From DATHTK01 sp035463295 (lineage in GTDB: Bacteria; Actinomycetota; Rubrobacteria; Rubrobacterales; Rubrobacteraceae), in NCBI GenBank assembly GCA_035463295.1, contig DATHTK010000028.1:62001-126000 (forward strand): a DNA stretch of 64,000 nucleotides, given 5' to 3'. Below the pieces are notes generated by a model. That model was not told the origin of the DNA, did no database searches, and saw only the letters and a list, made by a program, of their open reading frames with translations. How positions within the stretch are numbered: the stretch's first letter is position 1; each line of letters opens with the position of its first letter. A program made the position numbers and the translations under genes. Below, piece after piece: positions 24,004 through 33,857 of this stretch.

Positions 24004-24447
24004 GTGGAACGAGAAGATCCAGGGGGTGGAGCCGTCCGGGTTGGGATGGTGTGGGGTGGGATCGGAGGGTTCGTGGGATTTCTGGCTTCGCTCCTGGGCT
24101 CTCTGTCGGGGATCGTCGTCGCCCTTTTTGTCGGCCTCTCTTGCGGGAAGAGGGCGGCCGTGGCCGAGGCCGGGCGGCGATCCGGGGGGCTGTCCGGTCT
24201 GATCGGCGGGGTGGTCGCGGCGCCGGTATACGTGGTCGCGGCGGCTGCCGGGGCGCTGGTGGCGGCACGTTGGATAGGGACACAGCGGCTCGCGAGCATG
24301 CTCTCGGAGATGCTCGAAACGGAGATCTCCGCTCAGGAGGCCTGGTGGTTCTTTCTCGCCAGCCTGGTCGTGGCGGCGATCTTCCAGGTCGCGGTTCTGG
24401 TCGGGGCTGCCGTCGCCGCCGGCGCCTGGGCCGAGAGGAAGAGGTAG
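24004..24447 (+). CDS. Hypothetical membrane protein, leaderless start
   Basis: A 147-residue protein with about four hydrophobic segments rich in Gly, Ala and Val (GGIGGFVGFLASLLGSLSG, then VVAAPVYVVAAAAGALVAA and WWFFLASLVVAAIFQVAVLV). TAGAAT (23992-23997) lies exactly 6 nt before GTG 24004, a leaderless arrangement. A later GTG (VGMVWGG..) is also possible. No known family is evident. Confidence 0.6.
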   Translation: MEREDPGGGAVRVGMVWGGIGGFVGFLASLLGSLSGIVVALFVGLSCGKRAAVAEAGRRSGGLSGLIGGVVAAPVYVVAAAAGALVAARWIGTQRLASMLSEMLETEISAQEAWWFFLASLVVAAIFQVAVLVGAAVAAGAWAERKR

Positions 24448-24493
24448 GGCCGCTCCCCCGGTTACAGAACGTCTCCCACTGCCCTCCGGCGCG

Positions 24494-24649
24494 AAGACCG
24501 GCTACTCCATCTCTCCCCGGCTGCAAGGCTTCACCAACGGCGGCCTGCAACACATCGCCGCGGTGCGGATCGACCAGTCCGCCAACGTCTGGGCTAGCAT
24601 CCCGCGGAGTTCATTGGGGCCGCGGAACCGGGCAAGCAGCGTCCGATAG
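24494..24649 (+). pseudogene. Fragment of a beta-propeller (NHL/Vgb-like) protein
   Basis: An in-frame stretch of 51 codons without its own start reads KTGYSISPRLQGFTNGGLQ, HIAAVRIDQSANVWAS and then degenerates to a stop at 24647. The pattern of ..GLQ..AAVRIDQSxNVW.. is that of one blade in secreted NHL or virginiamycin B lyase-like propellers. No start, signal peptide or further blades are found within 24448-24774, so this is a relic. Confidence 0.5.
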
Positions 24650-24774
24650 GTGACCGAACAAGCTTGACGAAAAGGTAGACCCCGGCGTGCGGACTGGGGC
24701 TGAGGGTAAAAGCGGACCGGCCAGCATCCGCCAGTTCGTGTGATCCGGCGCCCCGATCCTCATGCTTCGCTCTC

Positions 24775-25284
24775 TCAGTCCTTGCGAGCCGCCTCGGCGG
24801 CGCCCTCGCCGAAGACCAGATCGTCTTCAGCGTCTTCCGGGCGCCCCTGTGGGATACCGGCCTCTTCGAGGCGCCGATCCTTCTGATACTTCCGGATGGC
24901 GGCCTTCAGGGTGCCGAGGCCGAGAGTGGCGCACTTGGGACGGGAGGCGACGATCTGACGCCCGAGCTTTTCGATCATCTCGTTGTAGTCCATCTGGAGC
25001 ACCTGGTCCATCGTCAGGTTGCCCTCGTGGATCTCCTCGAGCACCATGCTGGCCGCCGCCATGCTGATGGTGCACCCCTCGCCTTCGTAGGTGGCGTCCT
25101 CTATGTGATCGTGGTCCTCGGCTCCCTTGAGGTAGACCGTAACCACGTCCCCGCAGCCCGGGTTGCCGCCCGGCATCTCCACGTCGGCGCCCTCAAGCGC
25201 GCCGTGGTGGCGCGGCCTCTGGTAGTGGTCCAGAAGTATCTGTATCTGCAACTGCCTGTCCAAGAGTACCTCTCCGTCGTACAA
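24775..25284 (-). CDS. sufU: SufU-type iron-sulfur cluster assembly protein
   Basis: A 169-residue NifU/IscU N-terminal-like protein of the SufU class. The three metal-binding Cys are in NPGCGDVV, GEGCTISMAAAS and RPKCATLG, with the conserved Asp next to the first Cys. SufU passes sulfur from the desulfurase SufS to the Suf scaffold in Gram-positive bacteria. The C-terminal 35 residues are an acidic extension. TTG 25284 is the likely start; TAGAAT is the -10 about 20 nt upstream. No other suf gene is in this window. Confidence 0.88.
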   Translation of the reverse strand: MYDGEVLLDRQLQIQILLDHYQRPRHHGALEGADVEMPGGNPGCGDVVTVYLKGAEDHDHIEDATYEGEGCTISMAAASMVLEEIHEGNLTMDQVLQMDYNEMIEKLGRQIVASRPKCATLGLGTLKAAIRKYQKDRRLEEAGIPQGRPEDAEDDLVFGEGAAEAARKD

Positions 25285-25364
25285 AGACGCCCGTCCTCGC
25301 GACCGATTCTACCGTAACCTCGCGAGAACATGACGAACCGCGTTCCCAATTTGCTACTACTTGA

Positions 25365-25376
25365 TACAATAACTTT
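25365..25376 (+). promoter_or_regulatory. Leaderless-type promoter of ychF
   Basis: TACAAT (25365-25370), then AACTTT, then the ATG at 25377: the -10 to start-codon distance of 6 nt leaves no ribosome site and implies a leaderless mRNA. The same spacing occurs at 13026, 23992 and 56842. Confidence 0.65.
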
Positions 25377-26462
<1,086 letters not shown>

Positions 26463-26471
26463 GCTCGCCTC

Positions 26472-27119
26472 GTGCCGCCGTTCGCTCGCCCAGAGAAACC
26501 CCTTCACGAGTGCCGCGTAGCACTTGTTACGACCGGCGGGGTACACCTGCCCGGTGACCGGCGCTTCGACATAGACGACCCGGCGGGGGACTGCTCGTAC
26601 CGCGAGATCCCCGCCCACGCGGACGACCTCACCTGGACCCACGACTACTACCGTCCCGACGAGGGCACCGACCTCGACTCGGTCTTCCCTTTGTGGACCT
26701 TCCGCGAACTGGAGAGAGAAGGGGTGATAGGGGAGCTGAACCCCCGCCACTTCAGCTTTATGGGGGCGATCCACTACCCCGAGCCCCTCGTCCGCGAGAC
26801 GGCCCCCGACGTTGCGAGCAAGCTCGTCGCCGACCGGGTAGACCTCGCTTTCCTGACGCCTTCCTGACCTCTCTGTCACCGGTCCGTGCGGCTGGTATGC
26901 GACGCGATCGAGGGGCGGAACATACCGACGGTGACGCTCGCGATAGAGAGAGGCATCGGGGCGCCGCGGGTAGCCCGGGTGCCGTTCCCGTACAACTTCC
27001 CGATGGGGGAGCCGGGGGACCGCGACCGTCACCGGGAGGTCGCCCTCGCCGCGCTCGCCCTGCTCCACCGCCTCCAAGCGCAGGGCGAGGTAGAGTTGCC
27101 CTTTGTCTGGCGGAGATAG
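26472..27119 (+). CDS. GrdB/PrdB-family reductase with in-frame TGA: candidate selenoprotein
   Basis: A 215-codon gene of the glycine/sarcosine/betaine (D-proline) reductase B family. LVTTGGVHLPGD, FPLWTFRELEREGVIGELNP and SFMGAIHYPEPLV are family-like. Codon 132 is TGA (26865-26867), in the sequence DLAFLTPS-U-PLCHRSV; the frame then continues without a break (LVCDAIEGRNIPTVTLAIER, FPYNFPMGEP) to a TAG at 27119. The UxxC arrangement is the redox motif expected in this family, where Cys or Sec stands at that place. A hairpin at 26878-26896 has SECIS geometry. If Sec is not inserted, the gene would be a truncated 131-residue product. Substrate unknown. Confidence 0.78.
26878..26896 (+). promoter_or_regulatory. 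Candidate bacterial SECIS hairpin
   Basis: ACCGGTC (26878-26884) pairs with GGCTGGT (26890-26896), with two G-U pairs, closing a 5-nt loop CGTGC. The loop begins 17 nt after the TGA, and its second base is G. Bacterial SECIS elements have a UGA-to-loop distance of about 16-37 nt and a G among the first loop bases, so the position and loop fit. It is read as part of the coding sequence. Confidence 0.6.
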
Positions 27120-27200
27120 CATCTCGGCGCGCCGCCTCTTCGAAGGGGCGTGCTGATATATACTCTCTGCGTAGAGACCCGACACGAAGGTAGACTCAAG

Positions 27201-27890
27201 GTGGCCCTGGTTTTCGTCTTTTTCGTAGCACTGTTCGTCGTATTGTTCCTCTTCTTGCTGCCGATACTCTTCTCGCTGCAGGCGGTGGGGAGCCTCTTCG
27301 TCTACCCGCGGCAGCTCAGGGCGATGTTCGGAAACAAGATACTTCGCCGCAACCACGCCCTCGAGCACGCGACTATCGTCGTCATGATGGAGAGGGAGCC
27401 GGGGCGCAAGCTGAACGGGTTCTCGACCGACGAGGGCTTCTTCGTGCAGGGCGTCCGGTCTCTCGAGGAGGTCGAGAGCGCTGCGAGGGAGGCGCTGCGA
27501 AGGCTGCGCGGTGGGGAGAAGAGGCTCGCCATTCACCGCAACTGCGGTACGACGATCGTGGCGGCCAACCTCCTCACGGCTGTCTTCTTCCTCGGCTCTC
27601 TCGCCATCGGGCTGTACCTGGACTGGCCGATCTACCTGCTCGTCGTGGGCGCCGTCGTGCTCGCCTTCGCCCTGCGCGTGCCCCTCAGCCTCTTCTTGCA
27701 GCGCTTCGTCACGACCGATACCGACCTCTCGAACGTCGAGGTCGGCTGGGTCGAGCCGGCGAACCCCCAGGACATGCGGGGCGGCATCCTCGGCCTCCTG
27801 CTCGCCGCCTCCACCGCGCGAGTCCGCGTCTTTCACACCGACCCGGACGCCGTCGAGATCCTGCGGGACGACGGAGCGGTCGTCCGGTAG
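27201..27890 (+). CDS. Membrane protein, DUF6391-like (uncertain)
   Basis: A roughly 229-residue membrane protein: an N-terminal helix (VFVFFVALFVVLFLFLLPIL), then RRNHALEHATIVVMMEREPG, a soluble stretch, and two close helices (TIVAANLLTAVFFLGSLAIG and YLLVVGAVVLAFALRVPLSL). The NHALEHATI motif resembles DUF6391 proteins, but this is from memory and unverified. GTG 27201 is chosen because TATACT (27159-27164) is a plausible -10 and GAAGG precedes at 10 nt; the frame is open from 27150. Function unknown. Confidence 0.62.
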   Translation: MALVFVFFVALFVVLFLFLLPILFSLQAVGSLFVYPRQLRAMFGNKILRRNHALEHATIVVMMEREPGRKLNGFSTDEGFFVQGVRSLEEVESAAREALRRLRGGEKRLAIHRNCGTTIVAANLLTAVFFLGSLAIGLYLDWPIYLLVVGAVVLAFALRVPLSLFLQRFVTTDTDLSNVEVGWVEPANPQDMRGGILGLLLAASTARVRVFHTDPDAVEILRDDGAVVR

Positions 27891-27956
27891 AACACAGAAC
27901 GCGCCATCCATTACGTTAGTATGGTCCCTGGCGAGACTCTGCCGGAGGAGGAGAGC

Positions 27957-29330
27957 ATGGAGAACGGGTCCTCGTACGACGTCCTGATCGTCGGTGGCGG
28001 ACAGGCGGGTGTTCCACTGGCGCACAGGCTCGCCGGCGTCGGGATGTCCGTCGCTCTCGCCGAGCGCAGGGACCTGGGTGGCTCGTGCGTGAACTTCGGC
28101 TGTACGCCGACCAAGGCCGCCATAGCCTCGGCGAAAGTCGCTCACCAGGCGCGCCGCGCCGCCGAGTTCGGGCTCCGGATACCGGAGGTCGCGGTGGACT
28201 TTCCGGCCGTGCTCGATCGCGCGCGGGGCATGGCCGAGAAGAAACGCGCCGGTCTCGACAAGGGGTTCGCGGGCACCGACAACCCCGAGCTCATCCGCGG
28301 CCACGCACGCTTCGTCGGCCGCGTTGACGCCGGCTTCCAGCTCAGCGTGGGGGAGAGGTCCGTCGTCGCCCGTCAGGCGATCATAAACACCGGGACGCGC
28401 ACGCTGGTGCCCCCAATAGAGGGCCTCTACGACGTGGACTTCATCGACTCCGGCAACTGGCTCGAACGGACGGAGCTCCCGGAGCACGTGGCGGTCGTCG
28501 GCGGGAGCTACATCGGGCTCGAGATGGCCCAGTTCTACTACCGGATGGGCAGCCGCGTTACGGTGGTCGTGGGAAGCTCGGACCGCGTGATCGCGCGGGA
28601 GGACGACGACGTCTCCGGCGCCCTGCGCGCGTTGCTGGAGGAGGAAGGCATCTCCTTCGTCTTCTGCGAGCGGGCCGAGAGGGTGAGAGAGGACGGCGGG
28701 GGCATCGTGTTGGGCCTGAGCAGAGGGGAGTTGGACGAGGTCCGGGCATCGCACCTCTTTCTGGCGACCGGGCGCCGGCCGAACACCGACGATCTCGGTC
28801 TGGAGACCGTAGGGCTCGGGACGCAGAAGGGCATCGTCGAGGTCGACGAGCGGCTGGCGACCGCGGTGGAGGGCATCTGGGCGGCGGGGGACATCCGGGG
28901 AGGTCCCATGTTCACCCACACCTCCTGGGACGACTACAGGGTCCTCCTCTCCCAGCTCGCCGGCGACGGGTCGCGCACCACGGAGCGCGTCGTGCCCTAC
29001 GCCATCTTCACCGACCCGGAGCTCGGACGGGTGGGCATGACCGAGCGCGAGGCTCGCGAGGCTGGCTACGAGGTCCGGGTCATGCGCTTCGACATGGAGT
29101 CGGAGAAGAGCAAGGCGCTGGAGATCGGGGAGAACAGAGGTTTTATCAAGGTGGTCGCCGACGCTGCGAACGACCGTATCCTCGGGGCGGCGGTCCTGAG
29201 CGCCGAGGGGGCGGAACTGGTCCACCTCTACGTGGACCTCATGAACGCCGGCGCGTCCCTCGATACGCTCCGGGACGCGATCCACATCCACCCCACGCTC
29301 GCGGAGGACATCCAGGGCGCCGTCTCCTGA
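27957..29330 (+). CDS. Class I pyridine nucleotide-disulfide oxidoreductase (MerA/Lpd-like)
   Basis: A 457-residue FAD flavoprotein. FAD motif IVGGGQAGVPLAHRL, redox disulfide GGSCVNFGCTPTK, NAD(P) motif VAVVGGSYIGLEMAQFYY, second FAD motif IWAAGDIRGG, and C-terminal HIHPTLAEDIQG with the catalytic His-Glu type end. It lacks the N-terminal HMA domain and the C-terminal Cys pair of mercuric reductase, so mercury reduction is not claimed. ATG 27957 has GGAGGAGGAG in front. Disulfide or quinone reduction under oxidative stress is plausible. Confidence 0.87.
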   Translation: MENGSSYDVLIVGGGQAGVPLAHRLAGVGMSVALAERRDLGGSCVNFGCTPTKAAIASAKVAHQARRAAEFGLRIPEVAVDFPAVLDRARGMAEKKRAGLDKGFAGTDNPELIRGHARFVGRVDAGFQLSVGERSVVARQAIINTGTRTLVPPIEGLYDVDFIDSGNWLERTELPEHVAVVGGSYIGLEMAQFYYRMGSRVTVVVGSSDRVIAREDDDVSGALRALLEEEGISFVFCERAERVREDGGGIVLGLSRGELDEVRASHLFLATGRRPNTDDLGLETVGLGTQKGIVEVDERLATAVEGIWAAGDIRGGPMFTHTSWDDYRVLLSQLAGDGSRTTERVVPYAIFTDPELGRVGMTEREAREAGYEVRVMRFDMESEKSKALEIGENRGFIKVVADAANDRILGAAVLSAEGAELVHLYVDLMNAGASLDTLRDAIHIHPTLAEDIQGAVS

Positions 29331-29437
29331 GCCGGCTCGAAATGCCCCATGCGGTAGGCCGTGGAGACCTCGACGAGATAGAATCTACGAGCCGCCGACA
29401 AAACAGGGGTCGGTTCCTCTAAGACGGAGACCTTTGC

Positions 29438-31342
29438 GTGAGATCCTCTGCCATCATCGACCGCGTCGCCGCGTTGCTGGAGCGGACGTCGCCCTTCGAC
29501 AGGCTTCCTTCGGAGGAGCGGCAGCAGATACTGGGGGACCTCTTGATCGAGTACTTCGAAGGGGACGAGGTCATCCTGGAGCAGGGGCGGACCCGCCACG
29601 AGTATCTCTACGTCGTGGAGTCGGGGTTCGTGCGCCTTCTGGACACCCAGACGCAGATCCTGGTGGAGGAGTGCGGCGAGGGGGACATCTTTGGCATACA
29701 CGGCCTGATCCGGCGCGGAGCGCTGCCCTACGAGGCCCGGGCGGTCGAGCCGACGGTGTGCCTGCTGCTCCGTGCGAGCAGGTTCCAGCGCCTCTACGCT
29801 GACCACGAGTCCTTCGCGGCGTTCTTCGAGAGCGGGCTACAGCGGTACAACCGCGCGAGCAAGCTGCCGCTCGACGCCTCGAGTGCCCGGTTGCTCTTCG
29901 GCACGCGTCTCGGCGAGCTCGTGCACCGGGGGCCGGTGATACTGTCGCCCGAGACGACGGCCCGGGAGGCGGCGCGGGTGATGCGCCGGGAGGACGCCGA
30001 CTCCGCGGTGCTGGTGCGGGACGGGAAGATCCTCGGCATACTCTCGGACATCGACCTGCGCAACAAGCTCGTGGCGGAGGGAACCTCCTTCGAGACGCCC
30101 ATCGAAGAGCTCATGAGCGAGGACGCGGTACGTCTGCGGGCGAACGCGCCGGTCTTCGAGGCCCTGATGGAGATGTTGCACCGCCGGGCCTACCACGTGA
30201 TCGTCACGGAGAATGGCGGTCCCGAGGCGTCGCCCGTGGGCGTCGTCTCCGACCAGGACATCGCCCGCGCGCAGGGAGCTAGCCCCGCCTTCGTCCTCGA
30301 GCGCGTGGAGAGGGCCCGCACCCTGGATGAGCTCTCCCACCTCCGGGTAGAGACGACCGCGCTGCTCGTGGGCCTGGATCGCCAGGGGGTGCAACCCGAG
30401 GACCTCATCGCGATCAACACCGAGGCGAACGACCGGATCATGCGCCGCACGCTCTCGCTGGTCGAGGCCGAGCTGAAGGAGGAGTCGCCCGGGCTCGTCG
30501 TGGACCTGCCGTGGGCCTGGATCTCTCTCGGTAGCGAGGGTCGCGGCGAGATGGGGCTCCTCACCGACCAGGATAACGCCCTCGTCTACGCCAACCCCCA
30601 GGGGCCGGAGGAAGACGACATGGCGGAGGAGTGGTTCCGAACGCTCGCCGAGCGGGCCAACCTGGCGCTCGCGGAGGTCGGCTTTGCGCTGTGCAAGGGC
30701 GATGTGATGGCGCGCAACCCCAAGTGGCGCAAGGCTCTGGACGTCTGGGAGGAGACCTTCCGGGCCTGGATCCTCAGCCCCGAGGCGTACGCCCTGATGG
30801 AGGCGGGTATCTTCTTCGACCTGCGCGGCCTCTACGGCGACCGCTCCCTGGTGGAGCAGATCAAGACCTCCATAGCGGGCGCGCTGCGGGAGGAGCGGCG
30901 CTTCCTGCCGTTTCTGGCGCGTAACGCCCTGGCCGACCGGCCGGCGCCCTCTTTCTTCCGCCGATTCCTGACGGAGCGGGGGCGCCAGCCTTTCGATATC
31001 AAGCGGCGTGGGATACGGCCGCTGGTGGACATCGCACGCCTCTTCGCGATGCAGACGGGCTACCTCGACTCGACCAACACCGCCGACCGCCTGCAGCACG
31101 CCCGCACGGCGCTCCCGGATATGGCGCCGTCGGCCGAGAACGCCCTCGACGCCTACAGTTACCTGACCGAGTTCCGCTTTAGGCATCACTTGCGGGCCAT
31201 AGAGCGCGGAGAGATGCCGGAGAACCGCGTCGACCCCTCCACCTTGAGCCGGGCGCAACAGACCATGCTCAACGCGGTGTTCTCGACCGTCGAGGGGGTG
31301 CAGGACGAGGTAGCGAGCCGTTACGGAGCGGGTACGACTTGA
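29438..31342 (+). CDS. cNMP-binding/CBS/DUF294 nucleotidyltransferase-family signalling protein
   Basis: A 634-residue multi-domain protein: cyclic nucleotide-binding-like domain (about 20-140), two CBS motifs (about 160-285; SAVLVRDGKILGILSDIDLR and AYHVIVTENGG), a DUF294 nucleotidyltransferase-like domain (ISLGSEGRGEMGLLTDQDNALVY, about 360-385) and its C-terminal partner domain. The Gly-Ser-x-Gly-Arg and TDQD pattern is that of the NTase fold. Such proteins sense nucleotides and may uridylylate or bind partners. The next gene starts 4 nt after its stop and may be a partner. GTG start with ACGGAGA upstream. Confidence 0.85.
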   Translation: MRSSAIIDRVAALLERTSPFDRLPSEERQQILGDLLIEYFEGDEVILEQGRTRHEYLYVVESGFVRLLDTQTQILVEECGEGDIFGIHGLIRRGALPYEARAVEPTVCLLLRASRFQRLYADHESFAAFFESGLQRYNRASKLPLDASSARLLFGTRLGELVHRGPVILSPETTAREAARVMRREDADSAVLVRDGKILGILSDIDLRNKLVAEGTSFETPIEELMSEDAVRLRANAPVFEALMEMLHRRAYHVIVTENGGPEASPVGVVSDQDIARAQGASPAFVLERVERARTLDELSHLRVETTALLVGLDRQGVQPEDLIAINTEANDRIMRRTLSLVEAELKEESPGLVVDLPWAWISLGSEGRGEMGLLTDQDNALVYANPQGPEEDDMAEEWFRTLAERANLALAEVGFALCKGDVMARNPKWRKALDVWEETFRAWILSPEAYALMEAGIFFDLRGLYGDRSLVEQIKTSIAGALREERRFLPFLARNALADRPAPSFFRRFLTERGRQPFDIKRRGIRPLVDIARLFAMQTGYLDSTNTADRLQHARTALPDMAPSAENALDAYSYLTEFRFRHHLRAIERGEMPENRVDPSTLSRAQQTMLNAVFSTVEGVQDEVASRYGAGTT

Positions 31343-31346
31343 TCCC

Positions 31347-31625
31347 ATGGTGACCTCCGAAGAACTGCAGCGAGAGCTCGATAGCATCCGGCGGGAGATA
31401 GACGAGCTGAGAGAGCACGCGCTCGATATAGAGGCGGTCCTCTCCGAGATCCACGGTCGGCTCCGGTGGCTGCGAGCGGCGAACGCCCGCCTGCTCAAGA
31501 GGAGTATAGACGCGAGGATTCAGTCGCTGAAGCTTCGCTACAACATCGTGCACAACTGCTACCTGGCGGTAAAGGGGGACGAGGAGAGGAAACTGCTGAA
31601 GAGCCGGTCCGGAAGCGCTCTCTGA
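31347..31625 (+). CDS. Small coiled-coil hypothetical protein (92 residues)
   Basis: A charged, largely helical protein with a predicted coiled coil over residues 4-45 (EELQRELDSIRREIDELREH, then ALDIEAVLSEIH). One His and one Cys occur in YNIVHNCYLAVKG. It begins 4 nt after the DUF294 gene and is most likely translated with it. Family not recognised. Confidence 0.65.
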   Translation: MVTSEELQRELDSIRREIDELREHALDIEAVLSEIHGRLRWLRAANARLLKRSIDARIQSLKLRYNIVHNCYLAVKGDEERKLLKSRSGSAL

Positions 31626-31644
31626 GGGCCCGGCGAGCGTCGCT

Positions 31645-32283
31645 ATGTCAAATCCACCTCCGGGGATGAACGCCGTCTCCGTATGGAGTAATGTGTCCCG
31701 AGGAAGTGTTCGCCACGGAAGGGTTGCCCGGGATGGTGCTCCTTTGATCCTCTTGAGGTCGAGCGGTCTGGCAGCGGCGCTCGGAGGCGCGCTGTGGATT
31801 CTGCGGGCCGTTCTCGACGGGCGTCGCGCCCCTGAGACGGGCGGCTTGGCGGACGCCGCTTTCTTTATTGTGCCGCTCCTCCTGCTGGCGGGTCTCGGGG
31901 GGCTGTACGTCCTCTACGGCGATCGGCTGGCGGGGCTCGGGCATGCCGGGTTCAGCCAGGGGTTCATCGGGCTCGGGATGCTCGCCGTGGGACTCTTCGG
32001 CGAGTTCACGCTCGGCTTCGAGGGAGCCGGCAGGCTCTCCTCTCTCGGCTTTCTTGTCCTCGCCCTCGGTATGGTGCTCCTCGGCTACGGCTCCTTCAGT
32101 AAGGAGCCGTTCCCCCGGTTCAACTCCCTGCCCCTCGTTATCGGCATCGCGGTCCCGCTGGACCTGCTCGTCGGTGAGATCCCGTGGGCGCGCATCGCGG
32201 TATCGGCGCTCTTCGGCATCGGCTGGGTACTTCTCGGGTACCTGATCTGGCAGGCGCGACCTCCCGACGAAGAGCGCTCGTAG
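31645..32283 (+). CDS. Hypothetical multi-pass membrane protein
   Basis: Up to 212 residues with about six hydrophobic helices (ILLRSSGLAAALGGALWIL, AAFFIVPLLLLAGLGGLYVL, GFIGLGMLAVGLFGEFTLGF, LGFLVLALGMVLLGYG, then two more). The start is uncertain: ATG 31645, ATG 31669 and TTG 31746 are all in frame and none has a clear ribosome site; 31746 would begin just before the first helix. No known family. Confidence 0.55.
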   Translation: MSNPPPGMNAVSVWSNVSRGSVRHGRVARDGAPLILLRSSGLAAALGGALWILRAVLDGRRAPETGGLADAAFFIVPLLLLAGLGGLYVLYGDRLAGLGHAGFSQGFIGLGMLAVGLFGEFTLGFEGAGRLSSLGFLVLALGMVLLGYGSFSKEPFPRFNSLPLVIGIAVPLDLLVGEIPWARIAVSALFGIGWVLLGYLIWQARPPDEERS

Positions 32284-32321
32284 TACCACGGTACTTGCGG
32301 CCGGAAGAAGGAATACTGGCT

Positions 32322-33857
32322 TTAGCCGGTCTGCAGTCTGAGGCTCTGTTGGGCGAGTCCGACTCCGGCTTCGCTGAGAGGGTGGGCGATCACATCGGCC
32401 CCCGCATCCCGCAGGGGCTCTTCCTCTTCGGGGAACATGCTCAAAGTGCTGATTACGCCGGCGTAGCCGTGCTCGCGCAATCCTTCGACCGCGTGTAGCC
32501 TGGCCTCGAAGTCCGGCACGGTCAGTATCACCGTATCTAGCCGGTCGAGGTCGACCTGGTCCCACAGCTCCGGATCTTCGGCGTCACCGTAGATCACCCG
32601 GAGTCCATCGCGGCGGTGATGCTCGATCTTGCCGGGGTCGGAGTCGAGCCCTACGGGACGCCTCTCCTGCTCGGTGAGGGCGTTGTAGGCTGCTAGCCCG
32701 GTCCGACCCATGCCGAAGACGAGCGCACGCGCGCTCCCCAGCACGTCGGGCGTGTCGTCGGGGTGATCGGTCGGGCGCTCGAAGCGGACGAGCCTCGACT
32801 CCAGCCGCGAGTAGAGAGGGTGCACGACGCGGTTGAGCGGCGCGCCCAGAACGAAAGAGAGCACGACGGCCAGCGCCAGGACGAGCAAGGCCGACTCGGG
32901 AATCAGGCCGACGCTCGCCGCCGGTGCGCCCGCGATCAGGGCGAACTCGCTGTAGCTGGTGAGCGAGACCCCGACCATGAACCCCGTTCTGGCCCGTAGC
33001 CTGAGCGCCACCATAAGGAGGAAGTACAGCATCGTCCTTAGAGGCAGGAGGATCAGGAGGCCCAGGGCGAGCACTATCCCCCCTATGGGTGGAACGCCGG
33101 CGAGCCCGATCTCCAGGAAGAAAGCGACGAGAAACGCCTCCTTGAGGCCCCAGAGCTTCTCGGCCAGCTCGTCGGCCTGCGGATGCCCCGCCAGCAGCGC
33201 CCCGGCTGCCACGGCGCCCAGCTCACCGCTCAGGCCGAGCGACTCGAAGAGCGCCCCGCTGCCGAGCGCGAGCAGCAGTCCGTAGAGCAGGAGCAGCTCG
33301 TCATGCCGGCTCGCCGCCAGCAGGCGCAGCAGCAGAGGTCGGGCTAGGGGGATCAGCAGCAAGAGAAGCGCCCACGGCGAGGGGGCGCCCAGGCCGCTGA
33401 ACGCCAGGAGGACGATGGCGACGATGTCCTGGAGAATCAGGATACCTATGGCGATCCGACCGTGATAAGCCTCCAGCTCGCTGCGGGCCTCCAGGGTCTT
33501 GGCGGCCAGCACGGTGCTGGAGAAGCCCAGCGCGATGGCGATGATCACGGCCGCGCTTATGTCGAGGCCGAACGCCAGGCCAGCCGCCGCGAAGAGGATC
33601 GCGCTGATAATGAGCTGTAGAGACCCGGCCCCGAGCACCTCGGGCCGGAGTATGCTGCGCAACCGGAGGTGCAGCCCGATCGTGAACAGCAGCAACAGCA
33701 CCCCGATATGACCGATCTCGTGCAACAGCCCGCTGGCCGTCGCGCCCATCCCGAAGAGCGCGAGCCCGCCAGCCAGGTATCCGACCATCGGCGGTACCTT
33801 CAGGTAGCTGACGGTGAGTCCCAACAGGTACGCTACGGCTATCCAGATCGCTTCCAG
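32322..33857 (-). CDS. CPA2-family K+/Na+:H+ antiporter with TrkA-N domain, CTG start
   Basis: A 511-residue KefB/KefC-like antiporter. The first 12 or so helices (to about residue 370) include LLLFTIGLHLR, ALGFSSTVLAAKTLE and ILILQDIVAIVLLAF. A C-terminal TrkA-N regulatory domain (ALVFGMGRTGLAAYNAL, residues about 385-510) senses nucleotide. The TTG at 33824 would cut the first helix; CTG 33857, preceded by GAGAGGAG, restores a family-like N-terminus LEAIWIAVAYLLGLTV. A CTG start is therefore proposed. It would exchange K+ or Na+ for H+. Confidence 0.82.
   Translation of the reverse strand: MEAIWIAVAYLLGLTVSYLKVPPMVGYLAGGLALFGMGATASGLLHEIGHIGVLLLLFTIGLHLRLRSILRPEVLGAGSLQLIISAILFAAAGLAFGLDISAAVIIAIALGFSSTVLAAKTLEARSELEAYHGRIAIGILILQDIVAIVLLAFSGLGAPSPWALLLLLIPLARPLLLRLLAASRHDELLLLYGLLLALGSGALFESLGLSGELGAVAAGALLAGHPQADELAEKLWGLKEAFLVAFFLEIGLAGVPPIGGIVLALGLLILLPLRTMLYFLLMVALRLRARTGFMVGVSLTSYSEFALIAGAPAASVGLIPESALLVLALAVVLSFVLGAPLNRVVHPLYSRLESRLVRFERPTDHPDDTPDVLGSARALVFGMGRTGLAAYNALTEQERRPVGLDSDPGKIEHHRRDGLRVIYGDAEDPELWDQVDLDRLDTVILTVPDFEARLHAVEGLREHGYAGVISTLSMFPEEEEPLRDAGADVIAHPLSEAGVGLAQQSLRLQTG

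Noticed and set aside
26472..27119. Reading the TGA-containing gene as two separate genes or a plain pseudogene
   Set aside because: Both halves are in the same frame, the second half has no start signal, and family similarity is continuous across the TGA. The pseudogene option is kept as the main alternative in the finding.
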